From: UBA5186 sp040005095
Lineage (GTDB): Bacteria > Actinomycetota > Thermoleophilia > Gaiellales > Gaiellaceae
Assembly: GCA_040005095.1 (NCBI GenBank)
Contig: JBDTZN010000060.1
Location: 1-12,071, forward strand
Direction of reading: 5' to 3'
Length of the DNA: 12,071 nucleotides
This document shows, piece by piece, positions 1 to 6,729 of the stretch (position 1 is its first letter; each line of letters opens with the position of its first letter). The notes beneath the pieces were generated by a model. That model saw nothing but the letters and a program-made list of their open reading frames with translations, ran no database searches and was not told the origin of the DNA. Made by a program: the position numbers and the translations under genes.

Positions 1-3
1 TAG

Positions 4-540
4 CTACTCGGCCTTCTGGGACATGAGCGCCAGGAGAGCGACGGCTCCGGCTGCCGCGGCGAGTCCAAACGCGTCCCAGGTGACGCTGCCGCCGAGCGGG
101 ACGGATGTCGCTGCCAGCAGAATCGCGGCCACCGCTGCCGAGCCGAACGTCGTCGCCAGGACGGACAGCGCTCGACGCCGGTGCAGGCCGGCCTCGTCTC
201 CGACCGGCGTCCGCCGCTCGAGCGACCAGTACGCGAGCTCGGCCACGAGAACGAGCACACCTCCGACGATCGGCGCCCGCCCGTCGATCGCGTGCTGCCC
301 GTGGAGCGACACCGCGTAGCAGGCGCCCAGCGCGACCACCGCCCACGGAAGCGGGGCGGGCCAGCCCGAGACAAGGGCAAACGCCAGAGCAACGAGGCCG
401 GGCGCGGCCGCGATTGCGGCGACGGCGAAAACGATCTGCGAGTCGATCCCGAGCAGGGTCCAGGCTGCCAGCAATCCGCCGCCGAAGAACGAGAGCGCCG
501 CGGTTATTACACGCGAACGTGACCGGCGTGACGTCTGAAT
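4..540 (-). CDS. Six-helix membrane protein of unknown function, probable ATT start
   Basis: An Ala/Leu/Gly/Val-rich integral membrane protein of about 178 residues if it starts at the ATT at 540, or 156 from the TTG at 474. From ATT the N-terminus reads IQTSRRSRSRVITAALSFFG, a basic head followed directly by a full first helix, as expected for an N-in membrane protein. From TTG the basic head and half of helix 1 are lost, and there is no Shine-Dalgarno. Further helices lie at about 34-57, 61-78, 88-105, 125-145 and 154-172 in the long numbering, with a charged loop (LERRTPVGDEAGLHRRR) near 107-123. No known family is recognised. The gene overlaps the end of the DUF58 gene by 34 bases and is presumably translated with it. 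Its TAG stop is 3 bases from the window edge, so the gene is complete. A real gene is likely; the start is the uncertain part. Confidence 0.65.
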   Translation of the reverse strand: MQTSRRSRSRVITAALSFFGGGLLAAWTLLGIDSQIVFAVAAIAAAPGLVALAFALVSGWPAPLPWAVVALGACYAVSLHGQHAIDGRAPIVGGVLVLVAELAYWSLERRTPVGDEAGLHRRRALSVLATTFGSAAVAAILLAATSVPLGGSVTWDAFGLAAAAGAVALLALMSQKAE

Positions 541-1778
541 GCTCCCACCTCCTCCAGCGCGACCGCGAGCGGGTCACCGTCCCGCCACTCGACCACGGGA
601 ACCCCGAGCCGCTGGTATCGAGACCGAAGCGTCTCCCGCCGCAGCTGCCACAGGCGATGGGCGAGCGCCTCCGCCTGGCCCTCCGCGGCGGCGACGAAGG
701 GAAGCGGTGAGACCTCGATCACAGCAAGATCGAATCCGCGCGCGCGCAGGTCGAGCAGCGTCGCCACGGCGCGCTCGTCGAGGAGCGGCGTCAAGGCGAG
801 GATCAGCGCCTGCGGCGGCAGCGTCCCGACTGGGATCACGTCGGCGTCCTTCCACGCGTAGCTGAAGACGATCTCGGTGCCGATCACGGAGTCGAGGATG
901 CGGTAGCGCTGCACGAGGCCTGTCGCCGGCAGGAGCCAGCTCAGGACGCCGCCGAAGCTGACGAGACCGACCCGGTCCTTGCGCTGGAGATACAGCGCTG
1001 CGAGGGACGCGGCCGCGCGTACCGCGAGCTCTAGAGTCCCGCGCTGGCCCTCGCGCGCCTCCGTAAACGAGTCGAGGAAGACGATCACGTCGGTGTTCCG
1101 CTCCGGATGGCGTTCGTTGACGAAGAGCTCGCCGCGGCGGGCGCTGACGCGCCAGTTGATGCGGCGCACCCGGTCTCCCGCCGCAAAGGGGCGGAGGTCG
1201 GCGAACTCGATTCCCTCCCCCTTGCCGCGTGAGACCTGGTTCCCCGCGTAGACCTGCGTGTCGAGCGGGGGCAGGACGCGCCGGATCTCCTCGGGCCGCG
1301 GATAGACCCGGAGCGGGAGCGCCTCGCTGAGTTGCAGCTCGTGCACGAACAGGCCGAACCGGTCACGGATTCGCAGGTGCACCTCGCCGAGGGCGTAGCC
1401 GCCCCAGCGCCGGCAGCGCAGACGCAGCTCGCGCGTCGTCTCGGTCGTGCCGAGTCGAAGCGCAAACGGATTGGCGCCGTCGACCGGCTCGAGTGTGCGC
1501 GGAAGGCGGACGAAGGCCTCGACGCGCTCCAGCGGCTCGGCGGCGCGAAGCGTCACCGTGAGTGCGACCTCGTCGTCCTCGAGCACCCGCTCGCGGTCGA
1601 GCGCGACCCGTGCGCGCACCTCGGGTCGGCGGGAGCAAGCCAGGCCGACGGCCAGGAAGAGCGCGAATGGTGAGGAGACCGCGACGAGCTCGGGCCGCCG
1701 AAGCGCAATCGCGGCGATCAGCCCGAGCGCGGCGAGGCCGGCGTACGCGCCGAGCTTGGGCGAGACGGTTCGCGTCAC
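507..1778 (-). CDS. DUF58 (VWA-like) protein, MoxR partner
   Basis: A 423-residue protein with two close N-terminal membrane helices (about 9-26 and 33-48), a beta-rich section (about 55-165) and the signature DUF58 motif GIEFADLRPFAAGD followed by RRINWRVSARRGELFVNE (189-222). A VWA-like fold follows from about 228. The MIDAS position reads FLDSFTE (Asp236, Ser237, Phe238, Thr239) in place of a clean DxSxS, so metal binding may be weak or absent. It starts with GTG overlapping the MoxR stop by 4 bases. The gene ends in two consecutive in-frame stops (TAA TAA). Its last codons carry the ribosome-binding site, and probably the first codons, of the next gene. Family call is secure. Function is inferred as a membrane-anchored adaptor or target of the MoxR ATPase. 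Confidence 0.93.
   Translation of the reverse strand: MTRTVSPKLGAYAGLAALGLIAAIALRRPELVAVSSPFALFLAVGLACSRRPEVRARVALDRERVLEDDEVALTVTLRAAEPLERVEAFVRLPRTLEPVDGANPFALRLGTTETTRELRLRCRRWGGYALGEVHLRIRDRFGLFVHELQLSEALPLRVYPRPEEIRRVLPPLDTQVYAGNQVSRGKGEGIEFADLRPFAAGDRVRRINWRVSARRGELFVNERHPERNTDVIVFLDSFTEAREGQRGTLELAVRAAASLAALYLQRKDRVGLVSFGGVLSWLLPATGLVQRYRILDSVIGTEIVFSYAWKDADVIPVGTLPPQALILALTPLLDERAVATLLDLRARGFDLAVIEVSPLPFVAAAEGQAEALAHRLWQLRRETLRSRYQRLGVPVVEWRDGDPLAVALEEVGAFRRHAGHVRV
547..555 (-). promoter_or_regulatory. Very strong Shine-Dalgarno inside the DUF58 gene, deciding the next start
   Basis: The minus strand reads GGAGGAGGT, then GGGAGC, then ATT. The match to the anti-Shine-Dalgarno is near perfect and the 6-base spacing is optimal for a start at 540. 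No ATG, GTG or TTG lies in the following gene's frame at a usable distance; the first is TTG 474, about 70 bases on. In the DUF58 frame the same bases encode Glu-Glu-Val. Confidence 0.55.
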
Positions 1779-2749
1779 GCGCTGGCGCGGACGACGTCTT
1801 CGGCCGGCGGCGTGGGCACCGTCGCGAGCGCCTCGCGGACGATCTGGTCGCCGCTGATCCGCTGCACCCAGAGCTCCGGCCGCAGGGTGAGCCGGTGGGC
1901 GAGTGCCGGAACCGCAACCGCCTTCACGTCCTCAGGCGTCACGTAGTCCCGCCCGTCGAGCGCCGCCTTCCCGCGCGCGAGCTTGAGCAGCGCCAACGTG
2001 CCGCGCGGGCTCGCGCCGACTTGGAGGCGCTGGCTGGCGCGCGTCGCCGCGACGATGTCGACCATGTAGAGCCCGATCGGCTCGGAGACGTGCACCTGCT
2101 CGAGCGAGCGCTGCATCTCGAGGACCGCAGGCCCGTCGACGACCGTGTCCAGCTCGATCTCGTCCTCCTGACGCTCGAGCCGGCGCTCGAGGACCTGCCA
2201 CTCGTCCTCGCGGGAGGGGTAGCCGATCCCGATCCGGGCGATGAAGCGGTCGAGCTGCGCCTCCGGCAGCGGATACGTGCCCTCGTACTCGATCGGGTTC
2301 TGCGTCGCCAGGACGATGAACGGGCGCTCGAGCGGGTTGGTTCGGCCCTCGATCGTGACCTGGTGTTCCTGCATCGCCTCGAGCAGCGCCGCCTGGGTCT
2401 TCGGTGGGGCGCGGTTGATCTCGTCGGCGAGGAGGAGGTTCGCGAAGATCGGCCCGGGACGGAACTCGAAGTCGGACGTGCGCTGGTTGTAGATCGACGA
2501 GCCGGTCACGTCTCCGGGCATCAAGTCCGGCGTGAACTGGATCCGCGAGAACCTCATGCTTGTGACCTGCGCGAACGAGCGCGCGATGAGCGTCTTCGCG
2601 AGGCCGGGATAGTCCTCGATCAGGACGTGGCCGTCGGCGAGGATCCCGAGCAGGATCAGCTCGAGCGGCTCGCGCTTTCCGACCACCGCGCGCTCGACCT
2701 CGGCGAGGATCCGGTCGCAGCGTGCGCGCGTCTCGTCGAGGGCCGTCAT
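1775..2749 (-). CDS. MoxR-family AAA+ ATPase
   Basis: A 324-residue cytoplasmic AAA+ ATPase of the MoxR family, whose members act as chaperone-like remodelling machines, usually with a VWA-containing partner encoded beside them. Visible motifs are the Walker A variant EDYPGLAKT (Lys52), Walker B LLLADEINRAPPKTQ (Asp109, Glu110), sensor 1 in VLATQNPIEYEGTYPLPEAQLDRF (Asn151, Arg168) and a sensor-2-like region GASPRGTLALLKLA (Arg249). The A-K-T form of Walker A is usual in this family and is not a defect. The ATG start overlaps the upstream stop (ATGA) and has GAGAGG 8 bases upstream. The stop overlaps the DUF58 start (GTGA). The pairing with DUF58 is the classical MoxR arrangement and makes DUF58 the likely partner. 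The substrate is unknown. Confidence 0.95.
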   Translation of the reverse strand: MTALDETRARCDRILAEVERAVVGKREPLELILLGILADGHVLIEDYPGLAKTLIARSFAQVTSMRFSRIQFTPDLMPGDVTGSSIYNQRTSDFEFRPGPIFANLLLADEINRAPPKTQAALLEAMQEHQVTIEGRTNPLERPFIVLATQNPIEYEGTYPLPEAQLDRFIARIGIGYPSREDEWQVLERRLERQEDEIELDTVVDGPAVLEMQRSLEQVHVSEPIGLYMVDIVAATRASQRLQVGASPRGTLALLKLARGKAALDGRDYVTPEDVKAVAVPALAHRLTLRPELWVQRISGDQIVREALATVPTPPAEDVVRASA

Positions 2750-3270
2750 GCCTGGATCCTCTCAAGCGCGGCGACGACCCGTTCGAGCTCATCCAGCCGG
2801 ATCCCCGCCGCGTCGGGGTTCCAGTGCTCCGTGCGGTCGGGGCGAAGGAGCTCCCAGCCGTCCTCGCCGAGCGCGGCCAGGACGTCGGCGTTCCCGCTGT
2901 CGAGCTCGACGCCACGGCGGTCGCGCAGGCGTTGCCCGGCGATCTCGCGCAGCGTCGGCCTGAGGCGGCGATGGAGGAAGAACTGCCCGGTCATGCCGAG
3001 GTAGACCTCGCGCTCGAGCCGCGCGAGCTCGGGCGGACGCTCGGGCGGCGGGGACGCGGAGCGAAGCGCTCGCTCGAACGACGAGGGCTCGTTGTCGAGT
3101 GCCGGGACGCGCGTTGCGGCAACGAGCTGCAGCAGGATCAGTCCGCCGCAGGCGAGCAGCCACGCTTGGACGATCACTCCATGGCGGAAGGGGAGCGCCT
3201 GGAGCGCCACGACGAGGCCGACGATCGCGACCACCGCAAGCGCCGAGGACTTCACGGCGACGCGCCTCAT
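2746..3270 (-). CDS. Small two-helix membrane protein of unknown function in a MoxR cluster
   Basis: A 174-residue protein that I do not recognise as a named family. After a basic start (MRRVAVK) there are two membrane helices, at about 8-27 and 32-53, joined by a very short turn. Both ends of the protein are therefore likely cytoplasmic. Residues 54-174 are soluble and charged, with Pro-rich PPPERPPELARLE at about 74-86 and a helical arginine-rich stretch (FFLHRRLRPTLREIAGQRL) that probably packs near the membrane. The end (LDELERVVAALERI) is amphipathic. It starts inside the stop of the DUF4129 gene (ATGA) and its own stop overlaps the MoxR start in the same way, so it is almost certainly co-translated with both. 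A helper role for the MoxR/DUF58 complex is guesswork from position only. Confidence 0.8.
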   Translation of the reverse strand: MRRVAVKSSALAVVAIVGLVVALQALPFRHGVIVQAWLLACGGLILLQLVAATRVPALDNEPSSFERALRSASPPPERPPELARLEREVYLGMTGQFFLHRRLRPTLREIAGQRLRDRRGVELDSGNADVLAALGEDGWELLRPDRTEHWNPDAAGIRLDELERVVAALERIQA

Positions 3271-4184
3271 GCCGGGGCCGGCGCCTGCTCGGCGGCGACC
3301 GCGACCGGGTCGCGGAGCTCGTCTCGCACCGACTCGAGCGCTTCGATTGCGCGGGACTTGTCCTCGCCGCCGAGCGCGTGGACAGAGAATTTCGCCCGCT
3401 CGAAGAGCTCGGTCAGAGCCTCGACCGGATGACGGCTGACCCGTAGCTCCAGCAGCACACGCGCGAGGTACTCAAACGGCGCTTCCGCCGGTTCGCGGGC
3501 GCGACCGAATCCGGCCAGCAGCTTCTCCATGCGGGCATAGGCCGCGATGATCGCCTTGCGCGGGTCGCGCTCAGCTCGGATGTCGTCGAGCGCGTCGTCC
3601 ATCACCTGGGCGAGCGCTTCCTCGATCGTTCTCGCCTGGAGCGCCTCGAGCGCGCGCCGTCGCATGACACTCGCGGCGAAGACAGCGAGCGCGACCAGCG
3701 CGACCAGCACCGTCGCGATCAGCGGCGCCCAGCGGAACTCGATCTGGCGTACCTGTGAGGTGTGCGGACCGGTGAGCCTCCCGGGCCCGCCTCCCGGCTT
3801 CCTGGCCGGCGGGTTGAACGCAAAGCGCTCGCGCAGCCGCTGCAACGGCGCGTGGAAGATCAGCGCCAGGACGAAGAAGCCCAGCAGGAAGATGATGAGC
3901 CGCAGCCCCCTGAACTCCCAGGCCTTCCGCTCCTTGCGCTTCACCTGTCGCTCGCGCAGGAACAGGTAGAGCAAGAGGAGGCCGAAGAGCCCCCAGGCGA
4001 TCATCAGGCTCGAGAAGAGATAGTCGTAGAAGGACTTGCCAGGCCCGTGTCCGTGCGCTCCCGCGCCGCTCCGTCTACCGGCGCTGACGAGGGCGACGAC
4101 GGCCAGCAGGGCGGCGATCAGGACCGGTGCGAGCCAGCGGCGTGGGAGCGCCTGCCTTGCGTCCTCTCCCGAAGAGCCATCCAC
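3267..4184 (-). CDS. Multi-pass membrane protein with C-terminal DUF4129-like domain
   Basis: About 305 residues counted from the GTG at 4184. Four membrane helices are visible at about 17-35 (WLAPVLIAALLAVVALV), 50-73, 92-110 and 150-172. The segment between helices 3 and 4 is Pro/Gly-rich. The cytoplasmic C-terminal part (about 180-280) has the look of DUF4129: DPRKAIIAAYARMEKLLAGF, then PFEYLARVL, then LTELFERAKFS. DUF4129 proteins are regularly found beside MoxR, DUF58 and transglutaminase genes; their biochemical role is not settled. The frame stays open up to 4337, but those 51 extra residues are Arg/Ser/Pro-rich and would run through the terminator and into the coiled-coil gene, so I reject that start. 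GTG 4184 is the first plausible start, although it lacks a clear Shine-Dalgarno. The stop overlaps the next gene by ATGA. Confidence 0.82.
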   Translation of the reverse strand: MDGSSGEDARQALPRRWLAPVLIAALLAVVALVSAGRRSGAGAHGHGPGKSFYDYLFSSLMIAWGLFGLLLLYLFLRERQVKRKERKAWEFRGLRLIIFLLGFFVLALIFHAPLQRLRERFAFNPPARKPGGGPGRLTGPHTSQVRQIEFRWAPLIATVLVALVALAVFAASVMRRRALEALQARTIEEALAQVMDDALDDIRAERDPRKAIIAAYARMEKLLAGFGRAREPAEAPFEYLARVLLELRVSRHPVEALTELFERAKFSVHALGGEDKSRAIEALESVRDELRDPVAVAAEQAPAPA

Positions 4185-4239
4185 CCGATTGGTTAGACGT
4201 GGAGGGATGGAGGCAGTTTGCCTGCGGTGAAAACTTGGA
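4185..4239 (-). promoter_or_regulatory. Short intergenic region between the Tad operon and the MoxR cluster, with a small palindrome
   Basis: This 55-base stretch is the only real non-coding gap between genes in the window and must hold any promoter for the DUF4129/MoxR cluster. It is AT-richer than its surroundings and contains a short inverted repeat, AGGCA-GTT-TGCCT (4211-4223), that could be an operator half-site pair. I see no convincing -35/-10 pair. CTAACC, about 8 bases before the GTG start, is at most a weak -10. There is also no good Shine-Dalgarno before the GTG, so a leaderless transcript is possible. Treat as a candidate only. Confidence 0.3.
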
Positions 4240-4274
4240 GGGCGTGAGCGCGGTGCTAGACCGAGCTCACGCCC
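4240..4274 (-). terminator. Hairpin terminator at the end of the Tad operon
   Basis: A 10-bp perfect stem (GGGCGTGAGC at 4240-4249 with GCTCACGCCC at 4265-4274) continues, after one G/A mismatch, into a 4-bp stem (CGGT/ACCG) with a 5-base loop, GCTAG. The stem overlaps the last codons and TGA of the coiled-coil gene. Read on the minus strand, the hairpin is followed by TCCAAGTTTTC, a short and imperfect T-run. No T-run follows in the other direction, so the polarity fits termination of the Tad transcript. Efficiency may be partial because the T-run is short and displaced. Confidence 0.65.
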
Positions 4275-5805
4275 CCTCTTCGGGCTTCCCCTTCGCCTCG
4301 AGGGGCTTCCCGAGCTGCTTCGCCCACCAGTCGGCATCGCCGCCGCCCACGGCTTCTACCTTCGCCTGCAGTTGCCCGACGTAGGCGGCGAGATCTGCTT
4401 CCTTCCGTCCCAGCTTGTTCTCCAGGTCCGCGACGAGCTTCTCGCGGCGCTCGAGCTTGTCGTCTCGAATCTCGTGGTCTGCCTCGAGGGTTGCCTCGCG
4501 GATGTCCAGCTGGCCTTCGCGCTCCTCGAGCTCCTTGAGCCGCCCTGTGGCCTGTGTCTCCATCTTGGCGAGCCGCTGCTCGAGGCGGTCCAGGCGCTGC
4601 TTGCGCGAGTCGATGCTGCCCGCGGTGCTGTCCAGCGCCGCCTCGCGGGTCGCGAGCTCGCGCTCCCGCTCTTCGAGCGCTTCGGCCTTGATCTCGAGCT
4701 CGTGCCCGCGGGCGGCGTCGGCGCTGTCGCGCTGGACGGTCGCCTTGAGACGGTTGAGCTCGGCCTCCTTGGCCATGAGCTCGGTCTCCTTGCCGGAGAT
4801 CTGCGCCTCGCGCTGCTCGAGCTCTTGCAGGCGCGCCATGGACTCCTGCTCGACCTTGCCGCTGCCCGCGCGGACGCGTTCCAGCTGCTCGGCCTCGGCG
4901 CGGACACGCTCCTGCTCGGCCTTCAGCCGGTCGAGCTCGCGCTCAAGCTTGGTCTCGCGGTCGCCGAGCTTGTCCTCGCCGCTCGAGATCTGGTCCTGCA
5001 GCTTCGCAAGGTCGCGCTCGCGGGCGGAGAAGCGCTTCTCCTGCTCCGCGGCGGCCCGCTCGCGGTCGCGGGCGGCGCTCTCGCGGTCGGCAAGGGCGCG
5101 CTCGCGGCTCTCGAGCCGGTCGGCGGCCTCACGCTCGCGCTCGGCAAGCTGCGCTTCACCCTTGCCGAGCTTCTTCTCGCGCTCGGCGATCGAGGCGGCC
5201 TGCTTCGACACCTCCGCGGAGGCCTTCCCGCGCTCGCGCTCGGTGTCGGTCAACTCGCGGAGCTTCGTCTCGGTCTGCTGCTCGCGCTCCTCGAGTCGCG
5301 CCTGCCTGGTCGTCAACTCGGACTTGACCGCAGCGAACCGGCGCTCCTCAGCCTCGAGCGTCTCGAACTTCTTCGCAATCGTGCGCTCGCGCTCGACGAA
5401 CGCCTGCTCGCTTGCGCTCGCCCTGGCGATCCGTCCTTCGAGCTCGGCCTCCCGTAGTGCAAAGTCGCGATCGGCGTTCAGGCCGCGCTCGTACGCCTCG
5501 ACCTGCTCCTCGAGGGTGGTGCGCAGGTCCTGCTCGCGTGCGAGAGCGGCGGTGAGCTCGGCGCGGAGCGCGTCCAGATTCGCGTCGTAGCTGAGATCGA
5601 GCGGCGGCGGGGGAGGAGCGACCTCGAGCCTAGGCCGAGCGGGTGCCGCTGCCGGGGCATCCGCGATCGGCGGCGGGCCCGGGGTCGCCGAAGCCGCCTC
5701 TGCGGCGGCCTCCTTCTTCCCGCGCTTTTCTTCGAGCTGGGCCCGCAGGCCTGTGCCGAAGCCCTTCTCGCGCTCGCCTGTCTCCTTGGGCGCCGGCTTT
5801 GCCAT
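4267..5805 (-). CDS. Long coiled-coil protein of unknown function, last gene of the Tad operon
   Basis: A 512-residue soluble protein with no signal peptide or membrane helix. Residues 1-40 are charged and contain GFGTGLRAQLEEKR. Residues 41-70 are a Pro/Ala-rich linker with a run of prolines (APPPPP). From about 76 to 485 the sequence is almost wholly Glu, Arg, Ala, Leu and Lys with repeated LEERE- and ADRES-like stretches, as in a long alpha-helical coiled coil. The C-terminus leaves the coil at a Gly cluster and ends in DADWWAKQLGKPL followed by a charged tail. This WW-containing tail is the only segment that looks like a discrete contact site. I recognise no enzyme domain and no Walker motifs, so SMC/Rad50-type ATPases are excluded. 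The ATG directly follows the tadC stop (TAGATG), implying coupled translation and a role with the pilus machine, for instance as a cytoplasmic scaffold. That role is inference. A terminator-like hairpin overlaps its stop. Confidence 0.85.
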   Translation of the reverse strand: MAKPAPKETGEREKGFGTGLRAQLEEKRGKKEAAAEAASATPGPPPIADAPAAAPARPRLEVAPPPPPLDLSYDANLDALRAELTAALAREQDLRTTLEEQVEAYERGLNADRDFALREAELEGRIARASASEQAFVERERTIAKKFETLEAEERRFAAVKSELTTRQARLEEREQQTETKLRELTDTERERGKASAEVSKQAASIAEREKKLGKGEAQLAEREREAADRLESRERALADRESAARDRERAAAEQEKRFSARERDLAKLQDQISSGEDKLGDRETKLERELDRLKAEQERVRAEAEQLERVRAGSGKVEQESMARLQELEQREAQISGKETELMAKEAELNRLKATVQRDSADAARGHELEIKAEALEERERELATREAALDSTAGSIDSRKQRLDRLEQRLAKMETQATGRLKELEEREGQLDIREATLEADHEIRDDKLERREKLVADLENKLGRKEADLAAYVGQLQAKVEAVGGGDADWWAKQLGKPLEAKGKPEEGA

Positions 5806-6729
5806 CTAGTGGCCGCTGAACAGGGCGGTCAGGTTGAGGAGGGCAGGACCAAGGATGACCAGGAACATCGACGGGAAGATGAAGATCACCGTCGGGAACA
5901 GCATCTTGACGGGTGCCTTCATCGCCCGCTCCTCGGCGGCGGCCTGGCGGCGCAGGCGCGTGTCGGCTGCCTGCACTCGGAGAATCCGCCCGAGCGAAAT
6001 GCCGAGCTGGTCCGCCTGGATGATCGCGCGGACGAACGCGGCGAGCTCCGGCGCGTCGACCCGCTGGGACATCTTCTTGAGCGCCTCCGCTCGGCTCTCG
6101 CCGATGCGCATCTCGCCGAGAGCGAGGCCGAACTCCTCGGTCAGGGCGCCGGGAAGATGCTCGGTCAGCTTGGCGATCGCGCCGTCGAAGCCGAGTCCGG
6201 CCTCGACGCTCACGGCGAGCAGGTCGAGCGCGTCCGGCAGCTCTGAGCGGACTCGCTCGCGCCGGCTGCGCGCGCGGGAGCCGATCACGAAGTCGGGGAT
6301 CATGAATCCGCCGGCGCCGCAGGCGAGCCCGAACAGGAACGCCCCGCCGAACCCGGCGGCCGCGCCGCCGAACAGGAACCCGAGCAGCAGGCCGGCGCCT
6401 GCGAGAAAGCCCTTCGTGGCCAGGAAGCCGGTGGGCGTCATCGTGCGGCCCATCCCGGCTGCGAGCAGCTTCAGGCCGATCGCTTCGGTCGAGGTCTTCG
6501 GGCTGATCCGCAGCACAAGGCGGGCAAGCGCCTGAGCGGCCGGCTGCAGGACACGCTCCTTGAACGGCGTGCGCTGGCGGCCGGAGAGCAGCCGGACGCG
6601 GCCGTAGGTGGCGGCCCGGCGAGCCGACTGGAAGCGCTCCCTGGACGGAGCCGTGATGACCTCGCCGATCAGCAAGACGGCTCCGGCGAGGCAAGCGAGT
6701 GCGAGGAAGAGAAGCAGCGACATCGGCAT
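5806..6729 (-). CDS. tadC: TadC-type pilus platform membrane protein (T2SSF domain)
   Basis: A protein of about 307 residues, the usual TadC size, and partner of TadB in the inner-membrane platform of the Tad pilus. There is an N-terminal helix at about 4-25, a pair of Gly/Ala-rich helices at about 103-149, a cytoplasmic T2SSF domain at about 163-275 (SELPDALDLLAVSVEAGLGFDGA; QADQLGISLGRILRVQA) and a final helix at about 275-298. Three starts are possible: TTG 6732, ATG 6729 (sharing one base with the tadB stop as TGATG) and ATG 6723. AAGG lies 3 bases before 6729 and 9 bases before 6723, so 6723 is a real alternative that costs only two residues. Its stop TAG is followed immediately by the ATG of the coiled-coil gene. 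The family call is secure. Confidence 0.92.
   Translation of the reverse strand: MPMSLLLFLALACLAGAVLLIGEVITAPSRERFQSARRAATYGRVRLLSGRQRTPFKERVLQPAAQALARLVLRISPKTSTEAIGLKLLAAGMGRTMTPTGFLATKGFLAGAGLLLGFLFGGAAAGFGGAFLFGLACGAGGFMIPDFVIGSRARSRRERVRSELPDALDLLAVSVEAGLGFDGAIAKLTEHLPGALTEEFGLALGEMRIGESRAEALKKMSQRVDAPELAAFVRAIIQADQLGISLGRILRVQAADTRLRRQAAAEERAMKAPVKMLFPTVIFIFPSMFLVILGPALLNLTALFSGH

Noticed and set aside
1562..3004. A 480-codon plus-strand frame across DUF58, MoxR and the small membrane gene
   Set aside because: It spans three well-supported minus-strand genes and yields a shadow-type protein with no domain.
4185..4337. N-terminal extension of the DUF4129 protein to 4337
   Set aside because: The extra residues are Arg/Ser/Pro-rich, cross the terminator and overlap the end of the coiled-coil gene. 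GTG 4184 fits better.
4800..5400. Recurrent CTCGCG-type words resembling a direct-repeat array
   Set aside because: The words are irregularly spaced and come from repeated Glu-Arg codons in the coiled coil. There is no constant repeat or spacer, so no CRISPR or tandem array.
4372..5590. Plus-strand frames giving Leu/Ala-rich and Ser/Arg-rich proteins opposite the coiled-coil gene
   Set aside because: Their monotone composition is the reverse reading of Glu/Arg/Ala codons in the coiled coil. There is no ribosome-binding site or membrane protein logic.
4267..5805. Possible SMC/Rad50-type ATPase from the long coiled coil
   Set aside because: No Walker A, signature or Walker B motif is present at either end, and the protein is too short for that family.
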